From contig NZ_QNFY01000014.1 in the NCBI RefSeq assembly GCF_003290185.1, positions 88,512 through 152,511 on the forward strand: a stretch of 64,000 nucleotides of DNA, given 5' to 3'. Shown here piece after piece: positions 53,785 through 62,801 of the stretch (the first letter of the stretch is position 1; each line of letters begins with the position of its first letter). A model generated the notes under the pieces. That model was not told the origin of the DNA. It did not search any database and saw nothing but the letters and a program-made list of their open reading frames with translations. A program made the translations under genes and the position numbers. The stretch is from Chryseobacterium lathyri (GTDB lineage: Bacteria > Bacteroidota > Bacteroidia > Flavobacteriales > Weeksellaceae).

Positions 53785-55919
53785 TTATAAAAGAAATCAC
53801 AATAGAAAACTTTCGGAGCTATTATGGAGTTAATACAATTAAATTTAATGATGGATTAATGATTTTCATTGGAGATAATGGGGATGGTAAAACTACTTTT
53901 TTCGAGGCATTAGAATGGTTGTTTGATACTTCAAAACAAAATCTGGATTTACGTCTTATCTCTGAAAAAAAGATATCTGAGTTACCGGAATTTGAAAGTG
54001 ATGTTCTGCGTGTATCAATGACTTTCGAGCATGATGGAGAGAAAATTGTAGAAAAATCATTTTCGTTTTCTAAAGATGCTAACAACGAAATAAAGACAGG
54101 TGATTTTCAATTCAAAGGTTTTGAAAATGAGGGCGCTGAAAGAATTCCAATTCAAGGAGGAAGATTATTGGACCGTTGTTTTGAAGCAGCTATACGCAAA
54201 TACTGTCTTTTTAAAGGAGAAGAAAATCTTAATGTCTTCAATAATCCTGATGCTTTAAATTATCTAATTGAAACTTTTTCAAATATCAGACAATTTGAGC
54301 CTTATTATAATGGAGAGGATGACACGTCTGGTTTTACTGATTATGCTGAATATCAATCTCGAAAAGCGTTTGAAAAAGCGATGAAATCAGATAAACAAAA
54401 CTCTCAACAAGAAAAGGATCTAAGTTCAAAGCTAGATTTGTTAAGAAAAGACTTAAGTGATATACGCCAAAGGTTAAAAAGTAATAGAGAAAATGCAACC
54501 AATTACTCAACGAAGCTCAATGAAATTGAAAATAGTAAAGAAGCGAGTGAGTTACTAAAAGCTATTAATGAACGACTAAAATCATTACGAGATAAAAAGG
54601 CTCAAACAGAAAAGCATATCAATGAAGAATATTCTATAAAACTTCTTGATGATATGTGGATTCTCGGAGGATTTTCTTCTATTTTTGAAGAATTTCAACA
54701 AAAAGTGTCTCTATTCAGTAGAGAGAAAAGGAAGCTTGAACGTGAGGAAGATAAACTGAAAGGTAAACAAGAATTAGCCAAAGAAATAGCTGAGGGTATT
54801 ATTCCTTTATCGCCTAATATTCCTGATAAAATCTCTATGCAAGAGATGATTAAAGATGAGTTTTGCAAGGTGTGTGGTCGTGAAGCGAAAGAAGGAACGG
54901 ATGCTTACGATTTTATGGTTAATAAACTTAATGACTTAATTAAGAGTCAACAACCAATTGAAAAGGAAACTGAAAAACAACTTTTTCCAAATAGTTTTTT
55001 ACGAGAATTAGAGCAAAAAAGTAGTAATTTAGAATATAATCAAGCAGAAATAAACAATTTAATTAACATAATTAGAGATACTATTGAATTTAATGAAGCA
55101 AGAAAGACTGATGCTAATAAAATTCAGGAAAGTATTGATATAGAGGAAGAAAATAAAAAGAAATTATTAGCTCAAAATGATGGGTTAACAGAAGAACAAC
55201 TACAAAACGCTTATGAAAATATCAAAAATTGGTGGGATTATAAAGGTCAAGCAGAGAAACAAGTTGTAATCCTTGAAAAGGAAGAAAGTGAAAAGCAAAA
55301 AGAATTAGAAAAATATCAAGAAGAATATAATAATTTGGCTAAGGGGTCTGTGGCTGATACCTATCGAAAAATTCACAGTGCATTGGATAAAATCAAAAAT
55401 GCTTTCAAAAATGCAAAAGAAAAAAACACACAAGATTTTCTTTTTCAATTAGAAGATAAGGCTAATCAATATCTTGAAAGACTTAATATAGATGGATTTT
55501 ATGGAATAATTAAAATAATTAAATCAGCAGATGGTGCTGCCAGAATTGCTTTGCAAGATAGAAATGACACATTTATATCAAGTCCAAATCAAGCTCTTAA
55601 AACAACAATGTATATGTCTGTATTATTTGCTGTATCTGACCTGACGGCGTTGAAACGAGATAATGACTATCCACTTATTTTTGACGCTCCTACCAGCTCG
55701 TTTTCTCCACAAAAAGAAAGTGATTTTTTCAAGGTTATTTCTGATATTAATAAACAATGCATAATATTTACAAAAAGCTTTTTAACAGAAAGTGGGATGT
55801 TAGACAATAATAAAATTGATGTTCAAAATTGTACAATTTATCGAATGGAAAAACAACGTCCTTTCAGCAATTTAGATTTGTCAACAATTCAAACTAAATT
55901 AACTTTAATAAAAGAGTAA
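53781..55919 (+). CDS. dndD: DndD-like SMC/Rad50-type ATPase
   Basis: A 712-residue SMC-family protein. Walker A is at 31-38 (GDNGDGKT) after IKEITIENFRSYYG. A long coiled coil is broken by a zinc-hook-like CKVC at 362-365. The C-terminal ATPase half has Walker B at about 632-637 (LIFDAP) followed by TSSFSP. DndD of canonical systems has this architecture and is thought to provide ATPase activity for DNA nicking or opening during sulfur insertion. It shares a 4-nt ATGA overlap with the 77-residue gene and lies 2 bp before the last gene. Confidence 0.88.
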   Translation: MIIKEITIENFRSYYGVNTIKFNDGLMIFIGDNGDGKTTFFEALEWLFDTSKQNLDLRLISEKKISELPEFESDVLRVSMTFEHDGEKIVEKSFSFSKDANNEIKTGDFQFKGFENEGAERIPIQGGRLLDRCFEAAIRKYCLFKGEENLNVFNNPDALNYLIETFSNIRQFEPYYNGEDDTSGFTDYAEYQSRKAFEKAMKSDKQNSQQEKDLSSKLDLLRKDLSDIRQRLKSNRENATNYSTKLNEIENSKEASELLKAINERLKSLRDKKAQTEKHINEEYSIKLLDDMWILGGFSSIFEEFQQKVSLFSREKRKLEREEDKLKGKQELAKEIAEGIIPLSPNIPDKISMQEMIKDEFCKVCGREAKEGTDAYDFMVNKLNDLIKSQQPIEKETEKQLFPNSFLRELEQKSSNLEYNQAEINNLINIIRDTIEFNEARKTDANKIQESIDIEEENKKKLLAQNDGLTEEQLQNAYENIKNWWDYKGQAEKQVVILEKEESEKQKELEKYQEEYNNLAKGSVADTYRKIHSALDKIKNAFKNAKEKNTQDFLFQLEDKANQYLERLNIDGFYGIIKIIKSADGAARIALQDRNDTFISSPNQALKTTMYMSVLFAVSDLTALKRDNDYPLIFDAPTSSFSPQKESDFFKVISDINKQCIIFTKSFLTESGMLDNNKIDVQNCTIYRMEKQRPFSNLDLSTIQTKLTLIKE

Positions 55920-55921
55920 TT

Positions 55922-56488
55922 ATGGCAAAAGATACTTTATATGATGTATGGGGAAGACGGAATCCGCAATTTGAAACCCATTTCGAAGAAACACTTTTAC
56001 GACAATTTACTGAATATGGAGGAGGATCTGTTGAGTCAATGTCAAGTAAAGGGAAAATTTTTGGTGCCGGATATGAGCTTTATATTTATGCTTTTTTTAT
56101 TGGGTTGTATGCAAATAAACGAAAAGAATTATCTGGAGAAACAAAAGGTCTTGGGCAGCCTATTCAGTTTTGGGGAAATTTAGATTCTAAGAAACTTAGA
56201 AAAGCGTATCCAAAATTAAGGGAATATATCTTTTCAGCTTTACTTGCAAAAACCAATGATTTAGATTTAATTGCTCTTGAAAAAGGAGAAATAACAGAGC
56301 GGAAAGCTATTGATTATCTAATTGATACGATGGAACAATATGCTAATTATGGTTTTTACAAAATAGAAGAAAAGTTAAATGAAAATCCTAATTATTTTTA
56401 TAAAAATACAGGATTTTTAGATATGGTTTTAGATCTTATCCGTAATACTAATGAAAAAAATGAGTCACAAATTATTGAAGATCTGTAA
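55922..56488 (+). CDS. uncharacterised 188-aa protein, last gene of the Dnd-like operon
   Basis: A 188-residue soluble protein. It has a glycine-aromatic segment (FGAGYELYIYAFFIGLYANKRKEL) followed by QPIQFWGNLDSKKLRKAYPKLREYIFSALLAKTNDLDLIALEKGEITERKAIDYLIDTMEQYANYGF. The YxxxAFxxGLxxNxR pattern recalls small dnd-associated proteins, but I cannot place it in a named family. In canonical operons this position after dndD holds dndE, so it is the better positional candidate for a DndE equivalent. The operon ends here, 88 bp before an independent promoter. Confidence 0.7.
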   Translation: MAKDTLYDVWGRRNPQFETHFEETLLRQFTEYGGGSVESMSSKGKIFGAGYELYIYAFFIGLYANKRKELSGETKGLGQPIQFWGNLDSKKLRKAYPKLREYIFSALLAKTNDLDLIALEKGEITERKAIDYLIDTMEQYANYGFYKIEEKLNENPNYFYKNTGFLDMVLDLIRNTNEKNESQIIEDL

Positions 56489-56575
56489 ATGACTATCTTA
56501 TAAATTTATATTGAAATTGAAAAGCGTGTATGATTACTGAATTTTAAGATTTGATATACTGATGTTTACGTTTTT

Positions 56576-56606
56576 TTTGAAAGGAAAAGAAAAAATTATA
56601 TCTTTG
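56576..56606 (+). promoter_or_regulatory. outward-facing promoter at the right end of the element
   Basis: TTTG (56576-56579), 19 bp, then TATCTTTG (56599-56606) match the Bacteroidetes -33/-7 consensus very well. No gene follows before the terminator at 56760, so in this state it gives only a noncoding transcript of about 180 nt. Confidence 0.65.
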
Positions 56607-56642
56607 CCCTAATTAAAAACAAACGCTCTTAATCTTGAAAAA

Positions 56643-56663
56643 GTGACCTATTCGGTGACCTAT
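56643..56663 (+). repeat. direct repeat GTGACCTAT, candidate integrase arm sites
   Basis: Two copies of GTGACCTAT (56643-56651 and 56655-56663), 12 bp apart, lie about 55-70 bp inside the proposed attachment site. Tyrosine integrases of ICEs bind such short repeats near element ends. Inferred from position only. Confidence 0.4.
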
Positions 56664-56715
56664 AAAATAAGAGAACAGCATAAAGCCGATAGAGAGGGCT
56701 TTTCTTAAAAAGATA

Positions 56716-56736
56716 CAAGTCCGTCTCTCTCCGCAA
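56716..56736 (+). other. putative attR: displaced 3' end of a tRNA-Ser-like gene
   Basis: CAAGTCCGTCTCTCTCCGCA fits the end of a tRNA: the last bases of a TTCAAGT T-loop, T-stem strand CCGTC, acceptor strand TCTCTCC, then G and CA. Serine tRNAs starting GGAGAGA have this acceptor. The matching 5' T-stem (GACGG) is missing upstream (AAAAGATA), so this is only a 3' fragment, as left at the far end when an element enters a tRNA gene. The original tRNA terminator follows at 56760. Confidence 0.6.
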
Positions 56737-56759
56737 GTTGGGGAACCAAATAAAATCAA

Positions 56760-56793
56760 AAACCTTTAAATCTTAGTATTTAAAGGTTTTTTT
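56760..56793 (+). terminator. Rho-independent terminator after the att fragment
   Basis: Stem AAACCTTTAAAT / ATTTAAAGGTTT around a 6-nt loop, followed by a T-run. It probably ended the tRNA transcript before integration. From here to 57171 I see no gene; one 65-codon frame at 56873 has no coding character. Confidence 0.8.
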
Positions 56794-57171
56794 GTTGTTT
56801 TGAGTGATTAAAATATATCAAAGAAACACCAATCGAAAGTGAGTAATTTTTACACATAATTCGAAATATATATTGTTTCTCAGGCTCCACTTCATGATAT
56901 CAGAACTTATGGTTGTATTGAAGCTCTCCTGTGAAATCCTAAGCAGTAAAACAAGGTTCCTTTATTGCAGTTTCCAGAAAAAAACATTTTATTGTGCTAT
57001 AAGGTTTCACCTTCAAATAATTTTAGCAGGTCTGTCTTATTGCAATAGTATAGATCAGTTATTTTTTTAACCGGATTTTTTTGTAATTATTTGATATAGA
57101 GATCGACAGGACGGAGCAGGATACTTGATATTAGTTTTGTGAATAGATTAGTTAACACAAAATTGATATTT

Positions 57172-60100
57172 ATGAAAAATAAACCTTTACTATTTAAACG
57201 AACTCTTAAATCTTTATTATTTTGTGGATTAGCATTATCTGCTATAGATTTAAGTGCCCAAACATTGGCATTTCCGGAAGCTACTGGTTTTGGCAGATAT
57301 ACTGTGGGAGCAAGAGGTGCCGCAAATCCTCAGATTTATCTGGTTACCAATTTAAATGACAGCGGCCCGGGCTCATTCCGTGATGCGGTGAGTCAGCCGG
57401 GTCGGTTTGTTATATTTAAAGTGGGAGGTATTGTTAATTTGCAATCGGTTGTTGCTGTGGCAGCTAATACCACAATTGCCGGGCAAACTGCTCCTGGAGA
57501 AGGGATCTTATTTTTGGGACCCAGGGTATCATTCACGGGAGCCAATAACACGATTGCCCGATATCTTCGTATTCGTTATGGCGGAACATCTCAAAACCAG
57601 GACGCATCAGGAATAGCCAACGGAGCAAATATCATCTTAGATCATATGACTTTTACTTGGGGTACAGACGAAGTATTTTCAGTTAACTGGGATAATAACG
57701 GCACAAGCCCCGATAATATAACGATTCAGAATTCTATTATAGGACAAGGAATGCACCGCCATAATCATTCGGCGGGAGGATTAATGCAACCCCCGCCGGG
57801 AGGGAAGATCAGTTTAATCGGAAATTTATATATCTGTAATAAAACCCGTAATAATAAAATAAAAGGAATCAACGAGTTTGTCAATAATGTGGTTTACAAC
57901 TGGGGTAATTATGGAAATATTTATGGGCACACCCAATCTGGGGAGGCATACATCATGGGAGGTGATTCGGCGGGAAGCTCTTTTGCCAATATCATCAACA
58001 ATTATTTTATCGGAGGCCCAAATACAAGCAATACGGTTACTACACCTTTCAGCGTAGGAAATGCGAATTTCAATTTATACGGTTCCGGAAATTATTTCGA
58101 CAACAATAAAAACGGAGTATTGGATGGGGTTGGAGTTCCTCAAAACTTAACGGGATATCCTGTCGGTGATCCGGCAGCAATAATGGCTAACCCATATGAT
58201 TATCCGATGAAAACCCCTGCATTAACCGCTCAGGAGGCATACGATAAAATTGTTACAGGTGTAGGAGCATCCTATCCAAGACGTGATCAGGTAGATGGCT
58301 TAATGATTTCAGATTTAATGTCGAAAGGAACAACAGCTACTTATGTTTATGTACAAACTGATTTAGCAACTCAATTTGGTTTCACTAATGGCGGCGCAGG
58401 ACACGTTTATGGTGCTCCGGCGCCTTTAGATACGGATAATGACGGTATGCCGGACGCATGGGAAACAGCTAATGGGCTGAATCCAAATGTATTCGATGCT
58501 TTGACTGTAAGCACAACACATGCTCCGTATCTGAATATTGAGGTTTATATTAACAGTTTACCCAATACAACTCCTCCGGATTTCATTATTCCGCCAACAA
58601 ATGTGAATTTCACCAATTCAGTCACAACTACAGGAGCTTCACCTTCAAGTTCTTTAACAGTTAATTGGAATGATAATGCTACGAATGAAACTAATTATGT
58701 TGTAGAACGTTCTACCAATGGTACTAATTTTACAGTCATTGCAACATTGGGAGCGAATGCAACAAGTTATAATGAAGTCGGTTTAACGCCTGATACTCAG
58801 TACTATTATAGAGTTAAAGCAACGAATGCGTCAGAATCTTCAGTTTACACATCAAATACGTCAGTAACCACGCCGCCAGTCCCATCGGCTCCCACAAAAG
58901 CAATTAACCCGATTCCCGCAACTGGTAATAATAACGTTGAGTTGAACAGTGGAAATCTGCTTTTAAAATGGAATGGTAGTTCAAATACAACAACATATTC
59001 AGTTTATTTTGGAACAGATCCTTTAAATTTAAGTAATGTTGCTACTGTACCTTATTCTGCTACACCATCATATCAGCTTACTAATTTAAATCCGGCAACA
59101 AATTACTATTGGAGAATTGATGCTGCTAATGCCCTTGGTATTACTGCAGGAGATGTATGGACTTTCCGTGCATTGGCACCCGGTCTTGTCGGAAACTGGC
59201 CATTCGCTGAGGCTCCTTTCGCAGGTGCTCAAATTGCAGACGTAACATCTTTTGCCAATCATGGAATATTAGATACAGCCTATGATAATGCCAATGTAAG
59301 AGTTCCAGGAAAAGAAAACAACGCCCTTGATCTGGCAACTTCATCTGGTAATATCTACATAGCCAGTATTCCTCATCAGAATCATATTTTATTTGATAAT
59401 CATTCTTTTACTGTTTCTTTTTGGATGAAAGCTCCAACAAGCATGGTCCCAACGTCTTCGTCTACAAGCCTTTATGTATTGTGCAAAGGTTCTTTCACTA
59501 AAAATACAGCAACAGGAGCTACAGGGAAACGTTTTAATGTAGAAATCAAAGGAGGTCTGCTGCGATATGCTATTGATGATGACGTTACAAAAAAGGAAAT
59601 CACATCACCTATTGTCAATTATTTTACTGATAACTGGGTGCATGTTGTGATTCAGAGAGATATTGCTGCACATAAAATGAGAATTTACACCAATGGTACT
59701 TTAAGCACTGAAGGAGACGAAGGTACGGTGACAGGTATCGGTGAAGCAAGTGATTTGATCATCGGGAATATTGGTGAGCTTGAGTTTTTATCAACCGCCA
59801 ACGCTCCGGCTCCTTATAAAGGCGCATTTGATGAGCTTAAGATGTTCAACTATGCATTATCTTCAGCGGAGGTATATGCTTTGTACAATCAGGCAGTATT
59901 GGGGAATGATGAATTCAGTATCAGCAAAAATGTTGGAACAGTATATCCAAATCCTGCAAAAGACCAGATTTCTATTAAGCTTCCCGAATATAAAAAAAAC
60001 AGTTTAACAATGACAGTTATTGATCTGACAGGGAAGATTGTTGTCAAAGAAAAAATTAATGCTGATGGAAACGGAATATTTAAATTAAATATTGTAAACA

Positions 60101-60177
60101 AAACAACCTCAGGGAATTATATACTCAATGTTTCAGGCGAAAATCTGAATAGTAATTTTAAAATTATTATTAAATAA
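57172..60177 (+). CDS. modular secreted pectate lyase-like protein with T9SS tail
   Basis: I chose ATG 57172 (MKNKPLLFKRTLKSLLF) over a GTG 11 codons upstream because the signal peptide begins there (cleaved near LSAQT). The 1,001-residue product begins AFPEATGFGRYTVGARG and YLVTNLNDSGPGSFRDAVSQPGRFVIFKVGG, as in PL1-type pectate lyases and their relatives, with a right-handed beta-helix to about 400. A calcium-binding DTDNDGMPDAWE linker (about 420), two fibronectin type III domains (about 475-665) and a LamG/concanavalin domain (about 675-910) follow. The C-terminus (VYPNPAKDQISIKL to the end) is a type IX secretion sorting domain. It acts outside the cell or on its surface. Chromosomal, not part of the element. 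Confidence 0.85.
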   Translation: MKNKPLLFKRTLKSLLFCGLALSAIDLSAQTLAFPEATGFGRYTVGARGAANPQIYLVTNLNDSGPGSFRDAVSQPGRFVIFKVGGIVNLQSVVAVAANTTIAGQTAPGEGILFLGPRVSFTGANNTIARYLRIRYGGTSQNQDASGIANGANIILDHMTFTWGTDEVFSVNWDNNGTSPDNITIQNSIIGQGMHRHNHSAGGLMQPPPGGKISLIGNLYICNKTRNNKIKGINEFVNNVVYNWGNYGNIYGHTQSGEAYIMGGDSAGSSFANIINNYFIGGPNTSNTVTTPFSVGNANFNLYGSGNYFDNNKNGVLDGVGVPQNLTGYPVGDPAAIMANPYDYPMKTPALTAQEAYDKIVTGVGASYPRRDQVDGLMISDLMSKGTTATYVYVQTDLATQFGFTNGGAGHVYGAPAPLDTDNDGMPDAWETANGLNPNVFDALTVSTTHAPYLNIEVYINSLPNTTPPDFIIPPTNVNFTNSVTTTGASPSSSLTVNWNDNATNETNYVVERSTNGTNFTVIATLGANATSYNEVGLTPDTQYYYRVKATNASESSVYTSNTSVTTPPVPSAPTKAINPIPATGNNNVELNSGNLLLKWNGSSNTTTYSVYFGTDPLNLSNVATVPYSATPSYQLTNLNPATNYYWRIDAANALGITAGDVWTFRALAPGLVGNWPFAEAPFAGAQIADVTSFANHGILDTAYDNANVRVPGKENNALDLATSSGNIYIASIPHQNHILFDNHSFTVSFWMKAPTSMVPTSSSTSLYVLCKGSFTKNTATGATGKRFNVEIKGGLLRYAIDDDVTKKEITSPIVNYFTDNWVHVVIQRDIAAHKMRIYTNGTLSTEGDEGTVTGIGEASDLIIGNIGELEFLSTANAPAPYKGAFDELKMFNYALSSAEVYALYNQAVLGNDEFSISKNVGTVYPNPAKDQISIKLPEYKKNSLTMTVIDLTGKIVVKEKINADGNGIFKLNIVNKTTSGNYILNVSGENLNSNFKIIIK

Positions 60178-60214
60178 AAATTACCAAAGTTTAATTTCAT
60201 ACATTTTAAAAAGA

Positions 60215-60245
60215 AGTCCTTTCAAACCATTTGAAAGGACTTTTA
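60215..60245 (+). terminator. Rho-independent terminator after the lyase gene
   Basis: A perfect 12-bp stem AGTCCTTTCAAA / TTTGAAAGGACT with a 3-nt loop, followed by TTTT. It separates the large lyase gene from the DUF4861 gene. Confidence 0.85.
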
Positions 60246-60398
60246 TATTGTAAATATTTTTTTTAACCATACAATTATCGTTAAAGAAATTATTTCGGAT
60301 ATTTTCTAAATCAACCTTTTATATTTAAAAATTAGATTTTTTTACATTCATAAGAAAGTTATCATTATTTTTGATTTTTACAATTCAATTGAATAATT

Positions 60399-61580
60399 AT
60401 GTTTAGAACAAAATTTTTAATTTCCGGATGCATTTGTGCAATCGTTTGCATTAATCCTTTTCTGAAGGCACAAAATTCTATTCATGTAAAAAATACATTG
60501 AATTTTTCAAGAAATGAAGTGGTTTCGGTACCCATTTCTCAATTAACTTCTTTTTTAAGCACGAACAGCGAATCTGATCTCAGAATAAAGGATAGCAGTA
60601 AAAAGATTTTACCCATTCAATGGATAGATTATAACGGGGACGGAAAAAGTGACGAACTCCTTTTTCAGGCAAATATTGAAGCAAAAAAAACAAATATTTA
60701 TACCCTTATTGCAGATGCTAAAATTCCAATTCCTGAAAGCAAAATTTCAGCGTATTCAAGATTGGTTCCCGAAAGAGTAGACGATTATGCCTGGGAAAAT
60801 GATAAAATAGCATTCCGTGTCTATGGCCCGAAAGGTCAGAAAGAAGCCCTGGCAGGGATAAAAGGAAGTACACTTTCCAGCGGTGTTGATATCTGGTTAA
60901 AAAGAACCGATAAACCCGTGATCAACAAATGGTATAAAGGCTACCTGACTGATCCTTTGTATTATCACAAAGACACAAGAGGCGAGGGCTATGATCCTTA
61001 CCATGTTGGAGATAGCCGCGGAACGGGTGGAATCGGAATTTGGCTGAATGAAAAGCTTCAGGTATCACAAAATTTCGTGAGTTCCAAAACCATTGCGGAT
61101 GGCCCTTTAAGAACGGTTTTTGAATTAACTTACAATTCGTGGAGTGACTTCGGAGTAAAAGAAACAAAACGGATTTCTCTTGATCTGGGCTCAAATTTTT
61201 CAAAGTTTGAATCCAATTTTCAGGCTGAAAAGCAGGTTCCAAATTACACAATCGGAATTACCCTGCATAAAAACGAAGGCGAAACAAAACTGAACGACGA
61301 AAACGGATATTATCTCCACTGGGAAAAAATTGACGATGCTTTTGTAGGGGAAGGAGTGGTTGTAGATCCTAAAATTGTTGAAAGATCTGTTGCTTTTAAA
61401 TCCGAAACTGCGGATCAGAGTAACCTGTTAGTTGTGACAAAACCTCAAAATAATCTGACTTATTACGCCGGATTTGCGTGGCAGAAAAGCGGACAGATTC
61501 AGACACAAAAAGACTGGGAAATTTTATTGCAAAAACAGTCTCAGATTATTGCCAACCCATTAATTGTTAAAGTTAAATAA
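60399..61580 (+). CDS. DUF4861 family secreted protein
   Basis: A 393-residue secreted protein (signal peptide ending LKAQN). The pattern ARLVPERVDDYAWENDKIAFRVYGP (here SRLVPERVDDYAWEND), then GEGYDPYHVGDSRGTGGIGIW, is that of DUF4861, a family found in polysaccharide utilisation loci, often those for pectin. The fold is thought to be beta-rich and carbohydrate-active, but the reaction is not known to me. It shares one base with the start of the PL10 gene, so the two are an operon. Confidence 0.8.
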   Translation: MFRTKFLISGCICAIVCINPFLKAQNSIHVKNTLNFSRNEVVSVPISQLTSFLSTNSESDLRIKDSSKKILPIQWIDYNGDGKSDELLFQANIEAKKTNIYTLIADAKIPIPESKISAYSRLVPERVDDYAWENDKIAFRVYGPKGQKEALAGIKGSTLSSGVDIWLKRTDKPVINKWYKGYLTDPLYYHKDTRGEGYDPYHVGDSRGTGGIGIWLNEKLQVSQNFVSSKTIADGPLRTVFELTYNSWSDFGVKETKRISLDLGSNFSKFESNFQAEKQVPNYTIGITLHKNEGETKLNDENGYYLHWEKIDDAFVGEGVVVDPKIVERSVAFKSETADQSNLLVVTKPQNNLTYYAGFAWQKSGQIQTQKDWEILLQKQSQIIANPLIVKVK

Positions 61581-62602
61581 TGATGAAATTAAAACTTTCA
61601 ATAGCTGTCTTTTCCTTAACAACAGCCATTTTTTCTGCCCAGGTCAAAGATACTTTAGCCGAAAAAATGTTAGTATACCAACTTCCAATTGGAGGTTGGG
61701 GCAAACAGCTCAGCGATAAATCTGTAGTGAGCTATAGCGCACCCATTGACAAAAATTTATTAAAAAAAATAAAATCAACCGGGGATGATCACGCTACCAT
61801 TGATAATAATGCCACTTCAAAGGAAATTAACACCTTAATAAAAGCCTACAAAACCACAAAAAATCCTGAATATTTGAAATCTGCCGAAAAAGGAATTCAA
61901 TATCTTCTTTTAATGCAGTACAAAAACGGTGGTTTTCCTCAATATTACCCGAATTCGGCGATTTACAGAAAGCAAGTCACTTACAATGACGATGCGATGA
62001 TCAATGCTTTAACGGTCTTATATAATGTGGCGGAAGGGAAAAATGATTTTGAGGTTGTTGATTCTAAACTAAAAGAAAAATCAAAAATAGCCATCCAAAA
62101 AGGAATCGGATGTATCTTAAAAACTCAGGTTTTGCAAAAAGGAATTCCCACAATCTGGGCAGATCAATACAACGAAATTACTCTTCAACCAGATAAAGCG
62201 CGGGCTTTTGAGCCTATTTCTCTGGCAACCGGTGAATCTGTAGGAATTGTGAGATTTTTGATGCTGCAGCCTGTCACCCCCGAAATTGAAAAGTCAATAA
62301 AATCTGCTGTAAACTGGTTTAAACAAAATAAAATTGAAGGATACAGCTACAACGTTTCAAAGGTAAACGGAAAAGCAATCAGAACGTTGGCTGAAGATAA
62401 AAATTCGGTGATCTGGGCAAGATTTTATGATATCAATAATAACAAGCCTCTTTTTGGCGACCGTGACGGAAGCGTAAAATACAACTACAACGAAGTTTCT
62501 GAAGAAAGAAGAAACGGCTACAGCTGGTTTGGAGATTCTGCAGATAAACTGATCAATAAAGAGTTTCCGAAGTGGGCTGAGAAGAATAAGGTGGCACTGT
62601 AG
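61580..62602 (+). CDS. pelA: pectate lyase, polysaccharide lyase family 10
   Basis: A 340-residue secreted enzyme (signal peptide ending IFSAQ) with the PL10 pattern: LPIGGWGKQL, a DDHATIDNNAT block, YLKSAEKGIQYLLLMQYKNGGFPQYYPNS, TYNDDAMINAL, and TIWADQYNEITLQPDKARAFEPISLATGES, which holds the catalytic arginine region. These enzymes cleave polygalacturonate by beta-elimination in a calcium-dependent way. The ATG overlaps the DUF4861 stop. The gene faces a PL1 gene across a bidirectional terminator. Confidence 0.92.
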   Translation: MMKLKLSIAVFSLTTAIFSAQVKDTLAEKMLVYQLPIGGWGKQLSDKSVVSYSAPIDKNLLKKIKSTGDDHATIDNNATSKEINTLIKAYKTTKNPEYLKSAEKGIQYLLLMQYKNGGFPQYYPNSAIYRKQVTYNDDAMINALTVLYNVAEGKNDFEVVDSKLKEKSKIAIQKGIGCILKTQVLQKGIPTIWADQYNEITLQPDKARAFEPISLATGESVGIVRFLMLQPVTPEIEKSIKSAVNWFKQNKIEGYSYNVSKVNGKAIRTLAEDKNSVIWARFYDINNNKPLFGDRDGSVKYNYNEVSEERRNGYSWFGDSADKLINKEFPKWAEKNKVAL

Positions 62603-62747
62603 GCAGCACTCCGGAAACCTGAAAACTAGCGAGTTCAGAGAGTAGGAAAAAGCTTCTGATACAAGAAAGAAAATTAGAAGATAGATTTTTGATATTTACA
62701 GAATTGAGAAGGAGAGATTGTTGCGTCATTACGTTCCTCACAATAGC

Positions 62748-62778
62748 AAAAAAGACTGAGAATTTCTCAGTCTTTTTT
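62748..62778. terminator. bidirectional terminator between convergent lyase genes
   Basis: AAAAAAGACTGAGA / TCTCAGTCTTTTTT around ATT, flanked by A- and T-runs, can stop transcription from both the PL10 gene and the PL1 gene on the opposite strand. Confidence 0.9.
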
Positions 62779-62801
62779 GTTTTCGCAATTAGTATTTAAT
62801 C

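Noticed and set aside
41278..56488. Possible standard BREX system because of the large ATPase and the PAPS-reductase-like protein.
   Set aside because: No PglZ phosphatase, BrxL protease or adenine methylase gene is in the operon, while the DndA-, DndC- and DndD-like motifs are clear.
56873..57070. A 65-codon frame between the att site and the lyase gene.
   Set aside because: It lies in AT-rich spacer with no promoter or RBS and no protein-like pattern.
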